Source: B73-G16 sp964611295 (GTDB lineage Bacteria > Desulfobacterota > B13-G15). Taken from it: DNA of 64,000 nucleotides. The stretch is taken from contig CAZSWV010000002.1 of NCBI GenBank assembly GCA_964611295.1, positions 62,001-126,000 of the forward strand, written 5' to 3'. Made by a program: the position numbers and the translations under genes. The notes under the pieces are model-generated. The model made no database searches. It had not been told where the DNA came from and was given only the letters and a program-made list of their open reading frames with translations. Shown here piece after piece: positions 7,962-15,373 of this stretch. The stretch's first letter is position 1, and each line of letters opens with the position of its first letter.

Positions 7962-9731
7962 ATGAAACCGTTCGAAAAATGGATAGAAGAAGTGGCTTCA
8001 CTTACTTGTCCCAAGGAGATCCACATTTGCGACGGTTCCGAGGAAGAAGCGGTGTGGATGATAAAAAAAGGAATGGAAGAAGAAAGAATAAATGGCAACC
8101 CCGTGTTTTATGAGTTAAATCAAAAAACATGGCCTACTGCTTATTTGCACAGAAGCCATCCCACAGATGTCGCCAGAACAGAACATCTTACATTTGTCTG
8201 TCACCCTGAGAAAGATTTAGCCGGACCCAATAATAACTGGATGGATCCTGTAGAAGCAAAGCAGATACTTACTAGGCTTAGCAAGGGATGTATGCGCGGA
8301 CGAACTATGTATGTACTGCCTTATGCAATGGGTAACTTAGATTCACCTTTTTGTAAATTATGTATTCAAGTAACGGATATAAGTTATGTAGCAGTCAGTA
8401 TGCGTATTATGACCCATATGGGCAAGGACGTACTCGAAAAGATAGGGAATAGGGATGACTTCGTAAAAGGTATACATTCGATTGGTGATCTAGACCCTAC
8501 GCGACGATACATAATGCATTTTCCTCAGGAAAACCTTGTGTGGAGTATAGGTTCAGGTTACGGCGGAAACGCTCTGCTTGGGAAGAAATGTTTTTCCTTA
8601 CGGATAGCCTCTTGGCTTGGTTTTAAGGAAGGTTGGTTAGCTGAACATATGCTTATGATTGGTGTTGAGGATCCTGAGGGTAAGATCTACTACATATGTG
8701 GGGCCTTCCCTTCTGCATGTGGAAAGACAAACCTTGCCCTCCTAGAGTCGCCTTTGGCAGGTTACAAGGTTTGGACGTTAGGTGACGACATTGCGTGGTT
8801 AAGGATAGGAGAAGATGGACGTCTTTACGCCATGAACCCTGAAACGGGCTATTTCGGTGTAGCTCCTGGTACTTCATGGAAGACCAACCCAAACATGATG
8901 CGCACGCTGAAGGCTGCTAAATTCTTCCCTACCCTTTTCACTAACGTTGCGCTTGCTCCAGATACAAACGAACCCTTTTGGGAAGGTCTAGGGGAATTTC
9001 CACAGAAGCTTCTCGACTGGCAAGGGAATCCGTGGGATCCCTCAAAGCCTTTCGCTGCTCACCCTAATTCTCGTTTTACGGTTTCCATCTTCAATACCCC
9101 TACCCTTTCTCCAGAATTTTTTAACCCAAAAGGAGTTCCAGTTTCAGCTATTATAGTCGGCGTTCGTAGAAGCGACACAATCCCCTTGGTGGTGGAGGCC
9201 TTTGATTGGAAACACGGGGTATTCTTAGGAGCTAGGATGGGTTCTGAGATAACAGCTGCTGCACAAGATTTAAAAACAGGAACAGTAAGGAGAGATCCTT
9301 TTGCAATGCTTCCTTTTTGTGGTTACAATATGGCAGATTACTTCGCTCATTGGCTAGATATTGGTAAAAAGATAAAGCATCCTCCTAAGATATTCGCTGT
9401 AAATTGGTTTAGGAAATCTCAAGATGGACGTTATTTGTGGCCTGGTTTCGGGGAAAACATCCGCATCCTCAAATGGATTATCGATAGGGTGAACGGAAAA
9501 GTAGAAGCACGTGAAACCCCTATAGGGCTAGTGCCTTACCCAAAAGACATATTAACCGAAGGTTTGGACTTAGAAGAAAAGGCTTTAGAAGAAGCACTTC
9601 GCGTAGATAAAAAAGAGTGGCAAAAAGAAGTAGAGGAGATCAAAAATTTCTTCTCACTTTTCGGTGAACGATTACCTTTTGAACTTCATGAGGAGCTTAG
9701 GAAACTGGAAGATAAAATTAAAAAATTATAA
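7962..9731 (+). CDS. pckG: phosphoenolpyruvate carboxykinase (GTP)
   Basis: Interconverts oxaloacetate and PEP using GTP/GDP. The ~589-residue length and motifs identify the GTP class rather than the shorter ATP class: the P-loop with the reactive cysteine, FPSACGKTN, near residue 249, the metal and substrate-binding DDIAWL about 30 residues later, and FGVAPGTS. The ATG at 7962 follows GGGAGAAGGA at good spacing; the earlier TTG at 7947 is rejected. It diverges from the unknown membrane-protein gene. With ppdK, pycB and eno it supplies the anaplerotic and gluconeogenic node. Confidence 0.96.
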   Translation: MKPFEKWIEEVASLTCPKEIHICDGSEEEAVWMIKKGMEEERINGNPVFYELNQKTWPTAYLHRSHPTDVARTEHLTFVCHPEKDLAGPNNNWMDPVEAKQILTRLSKGCMRGRTMYVLPYAMGNLDSPFCKLCIQVTDISYVAVSMRIMTHMGKDVLEKIGNRDDFVKGIHSIGDLDPTRRYIMHFPQENLVWSIGSGYGGNALLGKKCFSLRIASWLGFKEGWLAEHMLMIGVEDPEGKIYYICGAFPSACGKTNLALLESPLAGYKVWTLGDDIAWLRIGEDGRLYAMNPETGYFGVAPGTSWKTNPNMMRTLKAAKFFPTLFTNVALAPDTNEPFWEGLGEFPQKLLDWQGNPWDPSKPFAAHPNSRFTVSIFNTPTLSPEFFNPKGVPVSAIIVGVRRSDTIPLVVEAFDWKHGVFLGARMGSEITAAAQDLKTGTVRRDPFAMLPFCGYNMADYFAHWLDIGKKIKHPPKIFAVNWFRKSQDGRYLWPGFGENIRILKWIIDRVNGKVEARETPIGLVPYPKDILTEGLDLEEKALEEALRVDKKEWQKEVEEIKNFFSLFGERLPFELHEELRKLEDKIKKL

Positions 9732-9740
9732 CACAAAACT

Positions 9741-10151
9741 TTATAAAGCAGATTTCATGGCCTTCACAGGACATAAACGAACGCATTGCTCACATGCTAC
9801 ACAGTTTTCCGGTTCAAAAGTAACGACCATATCAGGAGGTTTAACTTTTAAGGCACTTGTAGGGCATACTGCAATACATGCACCGCAATGAACACAGCTG
9901 TTATCATCTCTCATAATGTCATGTTCGATTGGTTCAACAATAACACCTTTTGAAAGAAGGTATTGAACGCCTTCATGAAAGTTTTCCTCAGTCCCAGCGA
10001 GTTCTAAAACCATTAATCCTTCTTGTTTTGGAAGTATTATAGCTTTTAATATATTAAATTCTAGGTTAAAATCACTAGCAAGTCTATAAACGATTGGCTT
10101 ATTCCATGTTTGTGAAGTAAAACGAAGGACTATCTTTTTTTTGTATAGCAT
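9741..10151 (-). CDS. NIL-domain 2x[4Fe-4S] ferredoxin (HcyF-like)
   Basis: A 136-residue protein with an N-terminal NIL domain (about residues 5-75, the small ACT-like fold of methionine-related transporters) and two C-terminal [4Fe-4S] motifs, CVHCGACIAVCP and CVACEQCVRLCP. In Methanosarcina the homologous NIL-ferredoxin MA1822 works with the COG1900 protein MA1821 in making homocysteine from aspartate semialdehyde and sulfide, and a COG2122 protein is implicated too. Here the COG2122 gene is directly upstream with no gap, supporting that role. The COG1900 gene is not in the window. A general electron-transfer ferredoxin remains possible. Confidence 0.85.
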   Translation of the reverse strand: MLYKKKIVLRFTSQTWNKPIVYRLASDFNLEFNILKAIILPKQEGLMVLELAGTEENFHEGVQYLLSKGVIVEPIEHDIMRDDNSCVHCGACIAVCPTSALKVKPPDMVVTFEPENCVACEQCVRLCPVKAMKSAL

Positions 10152-10868
10152 TTATAGTACCTCCAATTTATAATTTCCCCATATCCCTATTTTGTCATTC
10201 ATGATAATTAAAATTCCCTTAATGCCTTCTATGTTTTTCCCATATGAAATTGCTGCCTTTATATCTCGATCTTCTCTCACTTTGTTTCCCAAAGCGGTTG
10301 CCACTGCATCTGCAAGGGCACAAGATGAAGAAATGACACAAACCGCGTCTGCCTTCCCAAAACTTATCGAATGTCCTACTGTTCCTGAGGAAGTACACAC
10401 TCCGACAGTTTCCCCTGGGGGGATTTCGATGGCTAACCGCATGCTTAACGGGGAAGAGCCCGCAAAAACCGCCACGCGCCTCTTTTTCAAAGTTTTTATA
10501 AATATATCGCCTCCGTTCTCGATTATGAATTCTTCGGAAAGCTCGGATAACCTTTTACCCACCATTTCGTTCAAAGCGCCTGCTACAGAAGCCATAGGCC
10601 CTACTTGTGCCCTTTGAGCTGTTTCCATCATCAACCGGATCAGTGGAGGAGCACATTCGTCAATTGGCAGGGGGGTAAGAGAAGTAAGAAAATGAGGATT
10701 CTCACAAATATAGTCTTCCAATTGTTTTCTTAAGTCTAAAACAATTTCAAAAACCTCATTATAAAAATTATCAGAAGCCGCTATCCATAAATCTGTTTCC
10801 TTTACACGCACTTCAAATGTGTAAAGGTCTTTTGGTGCCATTACATTGCGATAATGCCTTACTTGCAT
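10152..10868 (-). CDS. UPF0280 / COG2122 ApbE-like protein
   Basis: A 238-residue UPF0280-family protein, related to the flavin transferase ApbE. The family's blocks are visible: RHYRN at the N-terminus, PMASVAGA near residue 95, an ENGGDI motif near 121 and the glycine-rich GVCTSSGTVGHS near 162. COG2122 genes are implicated genetically in sulfide-dependent homocysteine formation in methanogens. The stop abuts the NIL-ferredoxin start and the 5' end overlaps the leuD-like stop by ten bases, so all three are probably translated from one message. The biochemical activity is not established. Confidence 0.85.
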   Translation of the reverse strand: MQVRHYRNVMAPKDLYTFEVRVKETDLWIAASDNFYNEVFEIVLDLRKQLEDYICENPHFLTSLTPLPIDECAPPLIRLMMETAQRAQVGPMASVAGALNEMVGKRLSELSEEFIIENGGDIFIKTLKKRRVAVFAGSSPLSMRLAIEIPPGETVGVCTSSGTVGHSISFGKADAVCVISSSCALADAVATALGNKVREDRDIKAAISYGKNIEGIKGILIIMNDKIGIWGNYKLEVL

Positions 10869-11356
10869 TTTAATTTTTTCGCTATGTAAGGTACTAACCC
10901 GCCTTCTTCAATTAGATCAAGCATAAATTTAGGTAGTGGTTTGACTTTAAGGGTAATTTTTTTTGTCATATTTTCAATTATTCCGTTTTTAACATCCACT
11001 GATAAAACATCTCCCTCATTTACATTAAATACTGCTTCTGGACATTCTAAAAGCACAAGACCTACGTTAAAAGCATTACGATAAAATATCCTTGAAAAAC
11101 TGCTGGCTATGACACATGGTATACCCAGTGCTTTAATGGCTATAGGAGCATGTTCTCGAGATGAACCGCATCCAAAGTTTTTACCTGCCACTATTATATC
11201 ACCTTTGTTTACCTCTTTTGAAAAGTTAGGTCTTATTGGCTCCATACAATGCCTGGCAAGCGAATCTGGATCAGTGGTATTAAGATACCTTGCAGGTATT
11301 ATGATATCTGTGTCTATATCATCGCCAAATTTCCAAGCCTTCCCCAAAAACTTCAT
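10859..11356 (-). CDS. leuD: 3-isopropylmalate dehydratase/homoaconitase-type small subunit
   Basis: Small swivelling subunit (165 residues) of a two-part aconitase-type dehydratase, usually isopropylmalate isomerase of leucine synthesis. Its motifs are DDIDTDIIIPARYL near residue 13 and NFGCGSSREHAP near residue 60, which bind the substrate carboxylate. The length and the YLNTTD sequence fit the short LeuD/HacB group of thermophiles and archaea, so homoaconitate or methylmalate could also be substrates. No large subunit lies nearby. It sits in an operon between a HAD phosphatase and the COG2122/NIL-ferredoxin pair, so a role linked to that pathway is conceivable. Confidence 0.85.
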   Translation of the reverse strand: MKFLGKAWKFGDDIDTDIIIPARYLNTTDPDSLARHCMEPIRPNFSKEVNKGDIIVAGKNFGCGSSREHAPIAIKALGIPCVIASSFSRIFYRNAFNVGLVLLECPEAVFNVNEGDVLSVDVKNGIIENMTKKITLKVKPLPKFMLDLIEEGGLVPYIAKKLKCK

Positions 11357-11370
11357 TTTTTTTCCTCCCT

Positions 11371-12021
11371 TTAAGGTTTTAATAGATAAAGTAACTCTTT
11401 AAGGTTAAGGATGCTCTTATCGTTTAGCCTATTGTGACGTGATATTAGTAAAGTGTTCATTCCTATAGAAGATGGTATTATGTGATCGAATTTCTTATGA
11501 TCACCCACATGTATTACCTCATCAGCATCTACATTAAAAATACGACATATTTCTTTAAATACGCCCGGTGATTTTGCTTCTCCCAAATCGCTTACAGTGG
11601 ATATTATTCGAGAAAAGTAAGTTTTAATTCCTGCTTCTTCTATTTCAATTTCTAAAAATTCACGAGAAGCGTTAGATAGAAGCACAAGTTTGAATTTTGA
11701 AGCCAACTGCTTTAGCACATTTTGTGTTTCGGGATAGGGTTTAACTAAATGCTTGTGCTTTAGAAGGAGTTCCCTTGGAGATCCTGGAATGCCGAGCTCT
11801 TTGAACCAGAAATCCAATTTATACCATCTTACGTCTTCTTCCCCGATTTGGTTATACATATTGATCAAGATTTTTTGGGCTATCTCTTGTGAAACACCTT
11901 CGGTTTGGGACAGGAGCTTGCTCATCCCGTGAAGCCATATGGCATCAGCAAAGGAGAAATCTACCAGAGTACCATCTAAGTCAAAACTGATCACTCTGAT
12001 CCTTTTAGGAAACCGCGACAT
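11371..12021 (-). CDS. HAD-superfamily hydrolase
   Basis: A 216-residue haloacid-dehalogenase-fold hydrolase, probably a small-molecule phosphatase. The nucleophile motif FDLDGT (Asp14 and Asp16) is near the N-terminus, motif II is LLSNAS near residue 111, the conserved Lys precedes SPGVF near 150, and motif IV is VIHVGDHKKFD near 170. A helical cap lies between motifs I and II. The start overlaps the end of larE by 31 bases and lacks a clear ribosome site, suggesting translational coupling. The substrate is unknown. Confidence 0.8.
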   Translation of the reverse strand: MSRFPKRIRVISFDLDGTLVDFSFADAIWLHGMSKLLSQTEGVSQEIAQKILINMYNQIGEEDVRWYKLDFWFKELGIPGSPRELLLKHKHLVKPYPETQNVLKQLASKFKLVLLSNASREFLEIEIEEAGIKTYFSRIISTVSDLGEAKSPGVFKEICRIFNVDADEVIHVGDHKKFDHIIPSSIGMNTLLISRHNRLNDKSILNLKELLYLLKP

Positions 12022-12851
12022 GGGGACACCGCAGAGGAGGTACTTCCATTTTGGTTATAAAAACTTAAACCACTTGGCCTATAACCTTCAAGATCCAGTG
12101 TAATGTACTTGTAACCCACCTCTTTAAGGACTTTTGATATTTCTTTTCTTTTATTAAGCACAAAAAGAAAAGATTCAGGATGGACTTCTATACGCACAAC
12201 ATCTCCATGTTCTCTTATCCTGAAAAAGGGCAAACCGAATTCTTTTAAAGCCTTTTCTGCTTTTCCCACCCTAGTGAGGACCTCAATCGTCAATTTTGTG
12301 CCAAACGGGATCCTAGTGGCCAAACAGGCAGAGGACGTTTTATTCCAGTTTTGGAGTCCTTTGTATCTTGCAAGTTCTCTGATCTCCTCTTTGGTAAAAC
12401 CTACTTCGATTAAAGGACTTCTTATGCCAAGTTCTTTCAAAGCTTTCAGTCCGGGCCTATAATCTGATAAATCATCATAATTAGATCCTTCCAACAACCA
12501 TTTGTAGTTTTTTGCTCTAGTTGTTTCTTTCAATTTTGAAAAGCGGACCAATTTACACCAATAGCATCTATCAGGATTATTTTCCTTGATGTTTTCATGT
12601 TCAAGTTCATTTAATTCAATTATTTCCCAATTTACATTAAGGTTTTTCGCTATATTTTCAGCCTCCTGGATTTCATCTTTAAGGTGTAAAGGAGAAGAAA
12701 TTGTTATTGCTAATACGTTTTGGTTGCCTAAAGTGTCAAGAGCCACTTTCAATAAAAAACTACTATCTACACCTCCAGAAAAAGCGATAGCAACCTTTTT
12801 CATTCCTTTAAGGAGTAGGTAAAGCCTTTTTAGTTTTTCTTCTGCTTCCAT
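11991..12851 (-). CDS. larE: LarE-like PP-loop sulfur transferase, three-cysteine type
   Basis: A 286-residue member of the LarE family. LarE transfers sulfur to the pyridinium cofactor of lactate racemase and related enzymes. The PP-loop SGGVDSS is near residue 25. Cysteines at 96 and 99 (NPDRCYWCK) and at 176 (SSACLATR) match the variant with three cysteines that binds a [4Fe-4S] cluster and uses it to carry sulfur catalytically, instead of the single sacrificial cysteine of Lactobacillus LarE. No larA, larB or larC is in the window, so the acceptor is uncertain. First gene of the operon running to 9741; divergent from mnmA. Confidence 0.85.
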   Translation of the reverse strand: MEAEEKLKRLYLLLKGMKKVAIAFSGGVDSSFLLKVALDTLGNQNVLAITISSPLHLKDEIQEAENIAKNLNVNWEIIELNELEHENIKENNPDRCYWCKLVRFSKLKETTRAKNYKWLLEGSNYDDLSDYRPGLKALKELGIRSPLIEVGFTKEEIRELARYKGLQNWNKTSSACLATRIPFGTKLTIEVLTRVGKAEKALKEFGLPFFRIREHGDVVRIEVHPESFLFVLNKRKEISKVLKEVGYKYITLDLEGYRPSGLSFYNQNGSTSSAVSPCRGFLKGSE

Positions 12852-12912
12852 TTTGACATCCAGGAACCATGGTTTATAGTCTACGAAGATTATTATATAC
12901 TATTTCTTTGCC

Positions 12913-13923
12913 ATGAAGATAGCCGTTGCGTTAAGTGGGGGTGTTGACAGCTTTGTATGTGCACTTTTGCTTAAGCTAAAGGGGTATGAGGTATTCGGCC
13001 TCTATATGCAATTGAGTGAATTTCATCAAGCTGAACAAGCCCAAAAGGCAGCAGAATTATTGGGCATTCCCCTTATAGTTTTGGATTACAGAGAAGAGTT
13101 TACAAGATTGATAATCGAGCCCTTTTTATCGGCTTACCTTGTGGGTAGAACTCCCAATCCATGTGTTATGTGCAATGAGTTAATTAAATTTGATATATTA
13201 AAAAATAAAGCTTTAGAAATGGGAGCAGAGTTTTTTGCCACAGGGCATTATGTAAGATTAAAAAACGACAAAGGTATGAATGTAATTCTGAGAGCAGTTG
13301 ATAGTAACAAAGATCAGTCTTATTTTCTTCATAGATTAGGGCAAAAGCATTTGGAAGGCGTTATTTTTCCGTTGGGCAATTTGGAGAAAGAAGAAGTTTA
13401 TAAAATAGCTCAAGAATATGGATTCAAAGCAGTAAAGAGCCGTGATGTTTGTTTTATAAAAGGCAATTATAGAGATTTTATAAAGATGCATGTTGACGAC
13501 AGTAAAGTAAAGAAGGGTCCTATAATAGATCTTAAAGGTAATATCCTTGGGTGGCACGAAGGCGTTCATTTGTTCACAGTAGGGCAAAGGCATGGATTAG
13601 GTATAAAAGCCCCAAAGGCCTATTACGTGGTGAAAATAATCGATGACAAGGTTGTTGTAGGAGATGAAAAAGACCTGTTAGCCAAAAAGGTCATGGCAAC
13701 TCAAGTTAACTGGATAAGAGGATATCCACCTGCAAAAATTTTCTGGGCCGAAGGACAAATCAGATATAGACAAAAGGCGTCTCCATGTAAAGTAGAAGTT
13801 AGAGGGGAAGAAATCTTTTGTGAATTTTTAACACCTCAAAAAGCTATAACACCAGGTCAAGCTTTAGTGCTCTATGCAGGCTGTGAACTTTTAGGTGGAG
13901 GATGGATAAGCGACAGCTTGTGA
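12913..13923 (+). CDS. mnmA: tRNA-specific 2-thiouridylase MnmA
   Basis: Thiolates U34 of the wobble position in tRNAs for Glu, Gln and Lys. The 336-residue protein has the PP-loop ALSGGVDS at the N-terminus, TPNPCVMCN with Cys84 and Cys87, the tRNA-binding DQSYFL, and SRDVCF with Cys180. E. coli MnmA has Asp where Cys84 stands; a CxxC plus distant C pattern is that of [4Fe-4S]-dependent MnmA enzymes. The ATG has no obvious Shine-Dalgarno sequence. It is divergent from larE with 61 bases between, and its stop lies two bases from that of the convergent flavoprotein gene. Confidence 0.95.
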   Translation: MKIAVALSGGVDSFVCALLLKLKGYEVFGLYMQLSEFHQAEQAQKAAELLGIPLIVLDYREEFTRLIIEPFLSAYLVGRTPNPCVMCNELIKFDILKNKALEMGAEFFATGHYVRLKNDKGMNVILRAVDSNKDQSYFLHRLGQKHLEGVIFPLGNLEKEEVYKIAQEYGFKAVKSRDVCFIKGNYRDFIKMHVDDSKVKKGPIIDLKGNILGWHEGVHLFTVGQRHGLGIKAPKAYYVVKIIDDKVVVGDEKDLLAKKVMATQVNWIRGYPPAKIFWAEGQIRYRQKASPCKVEVRGEEIFCEFLTPQKAITPGQALVLYAGCELLGGGWISDSL

Positions 13924-13924
13924 A

Positions 13925-15361
13925 TTATTTTTTTACGTATTCTGCTGCATTTTCACCAGCAATGCGTCCTGAGTTAACAGCAAACCCCATGGTATTTCCA
14001 GGAAGTATAAACACATAAGTATCAGCATTAATTGTATTAGCATCTGTTCCTGCAGCGTACAATCCTTTTATCAATTGATTGTCTTTGTCAACCACTTCGC
14101 ACTTATAGTTGATACTTATTCCCCCTAAACTTCCATATCCGCCTAAAGCTAACTTGCCTGCGTAAAATTTCGGTTTCTTAATAGGTCTTAGGTAACGTGT
14201 GTTTTTATTAAAATCTGGGTCAAAACCTTTTTCACAATAATAATTGTACTTTTCCAATTGTTCTTTTAAACCATCCATGTCTATGCCGGTTTTCTCTGCT
14301 AACTCTTCTATAGAATCGCAAATAAATATTACGTCTTTTATTCCTCTTTTAAAGCAGTTTTCGATTAAAATTTCAAAGTTATTCAATTTAAAAAATGGAA
14401 AAGGTACATGAATAAAATCAAATCCTACATTTTCCATATGCTGTTTTATGTTTTCGTCAAATATCATATAGGCTATTTTATTGGGCTGATTGAATATAGC
14501 ATTGGCTACAAAAGTGGAATTGAAAATAATCCCCTCGTTTATGAATCGTTGACCTTTTAAATTTACGAGTAAATGTGGTTGTCGAAAAGCCTCGGCTAAT
14601 TGAGGATGTACTTCCCCTGGCATTATGTAGATCAATTGCATAGTAATTTTTGTAGGTTTTGCACCTATTTCCCATGCCATGCGGATGCCATCTCCGTCTA
14701 TACCCGCTACCCTGAAGGAAAATAGGTCTTTGCCCCATTCCAAGCCAGTATGTTGTTTGATCATATGGGGATTATTACCGCATCCTCCTGTAGCGATTAT
14801 CACTGCTTTAGCCTTTACCATTATTTCGCCGTCTTGATTTTCAGCCACACATCCTGTGATTTTATCCTTTTCTTTTACAAGACGTTTAACAGGCGTGTTA
14901 AAGTAAAATTGCACTCCGAGCTTTTTCGCATAAAGGGTCATCTTTTTAAACATATTCGCAGCACAGCCAGGTCCTCCACCAGGTTTTACTATATGCCAAG
15001 TTGGCCACCCTCCTGGGAAATATGCCATTGGTTCTAGGAATTCAACTCCCATACTTTCAAGCCATTCTATTGTATCCGCAGACTTTTCTATGTAGGTTCT
15101 GACTAAAAGGGCATCAACACGCCAGTGGGTAAATTCCATAAACACTCTAAAAGCGTCTTCTTTAGAAGGTCCCATTTGACGTAATTTCTGATGTCTGCTT
15201 TCAACGGCAAATAACCCCATTCCCATATTTCCAGTTCCGCCAGTAGTTTTACCTTTTTCAAATACAGACACCTGAACCCCTTTTTCAGCAGCTGCAATGG
15301 CAGCACTTAGCCCTGCTGCACCAGCTCCAATTACTGCTACATCAGTTTCAATCGTACGCAT
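13925..15361 (-). CDS. FAD-dependent fumarate-reductase/ketosteroid-dehydrogenase-like flavoprotein
   Basis: A 478-residue flavoprotein of the fumarate reductase/succinate dehydrogenase FAD family. The dinucleotide fold VAVIGAGAAGLSAA is at the N-terminus and the C-terminal FAD segment contains GLYAAGTDA and PGNTMGFAVNSGRIAGE. It lacks a cytochrome or FMN-binding domain, so it must obtain electrons from a partner, probably the NuoG/GltD-like protein encoded 12 bases upstream. Relatives reduce or desaturate activated C=C bonds in fumarate, acrylates, steroids or bile acids. It is last in the sigma-54-linked operon. The substrate cannot be told from sequence. Confidence 0.8.
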   Translation of the reverse strand: MRTIETDVAVIGAGAAGLSAAIAAAEKGVQVSVFEKGKTTGGTGNMGMGLFAVESRHQKLRQMGPSKEDAFRVFMEFTHWRVDALLVRTYIEKSADTIEWLESMGVEFLEPMAYFPGGWPTWHIVKPGGGPGCAANMFKKMTLYAKKLGVQFYFNTPVKRLVKEKDKITGCVAENQDGEIMVKAKAVIIATGGCGNNPHMIKQHTGLEWGKDLFSFRVAGIDGDGIRMAWEIGAKPTKITMQLIYIMPGEVHPQLAEAFRQPHLLVNLKGQRFINEGIIFNSTFVANAIFNQPNKIAYMIFDENIKQHMENVGFDFIHVPFPFFKLNNFEILIENCFKRGIKDVIFICDSIEELAEKTGIDMDGLKEQLEKYNYYCEKGFDPDFNKNTRYLRPIKKPKFYAGKLALGGYGSLGGISINYKCEVVDKDNQLIKGLYAAGTDANTINADTYVFILPGNTMGFAVNSGRIAGENAAEYVKK

Positions 15362-15373
15362 CTTTTTCCTCTT

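Noticed and set aside
7790..8098. Leftward 102-residue frame overlapping the pckG start
   Set aside because: Antisense to conserved pckG codons and the unknown gene's start; low-complexity product without a ribosome site.
12853..12881. TTGACA before mnmA as a promoter
   Set aside because: The sequence 17 bases downstream (ATAGTC) is a poor -10, so the match is probably chance.
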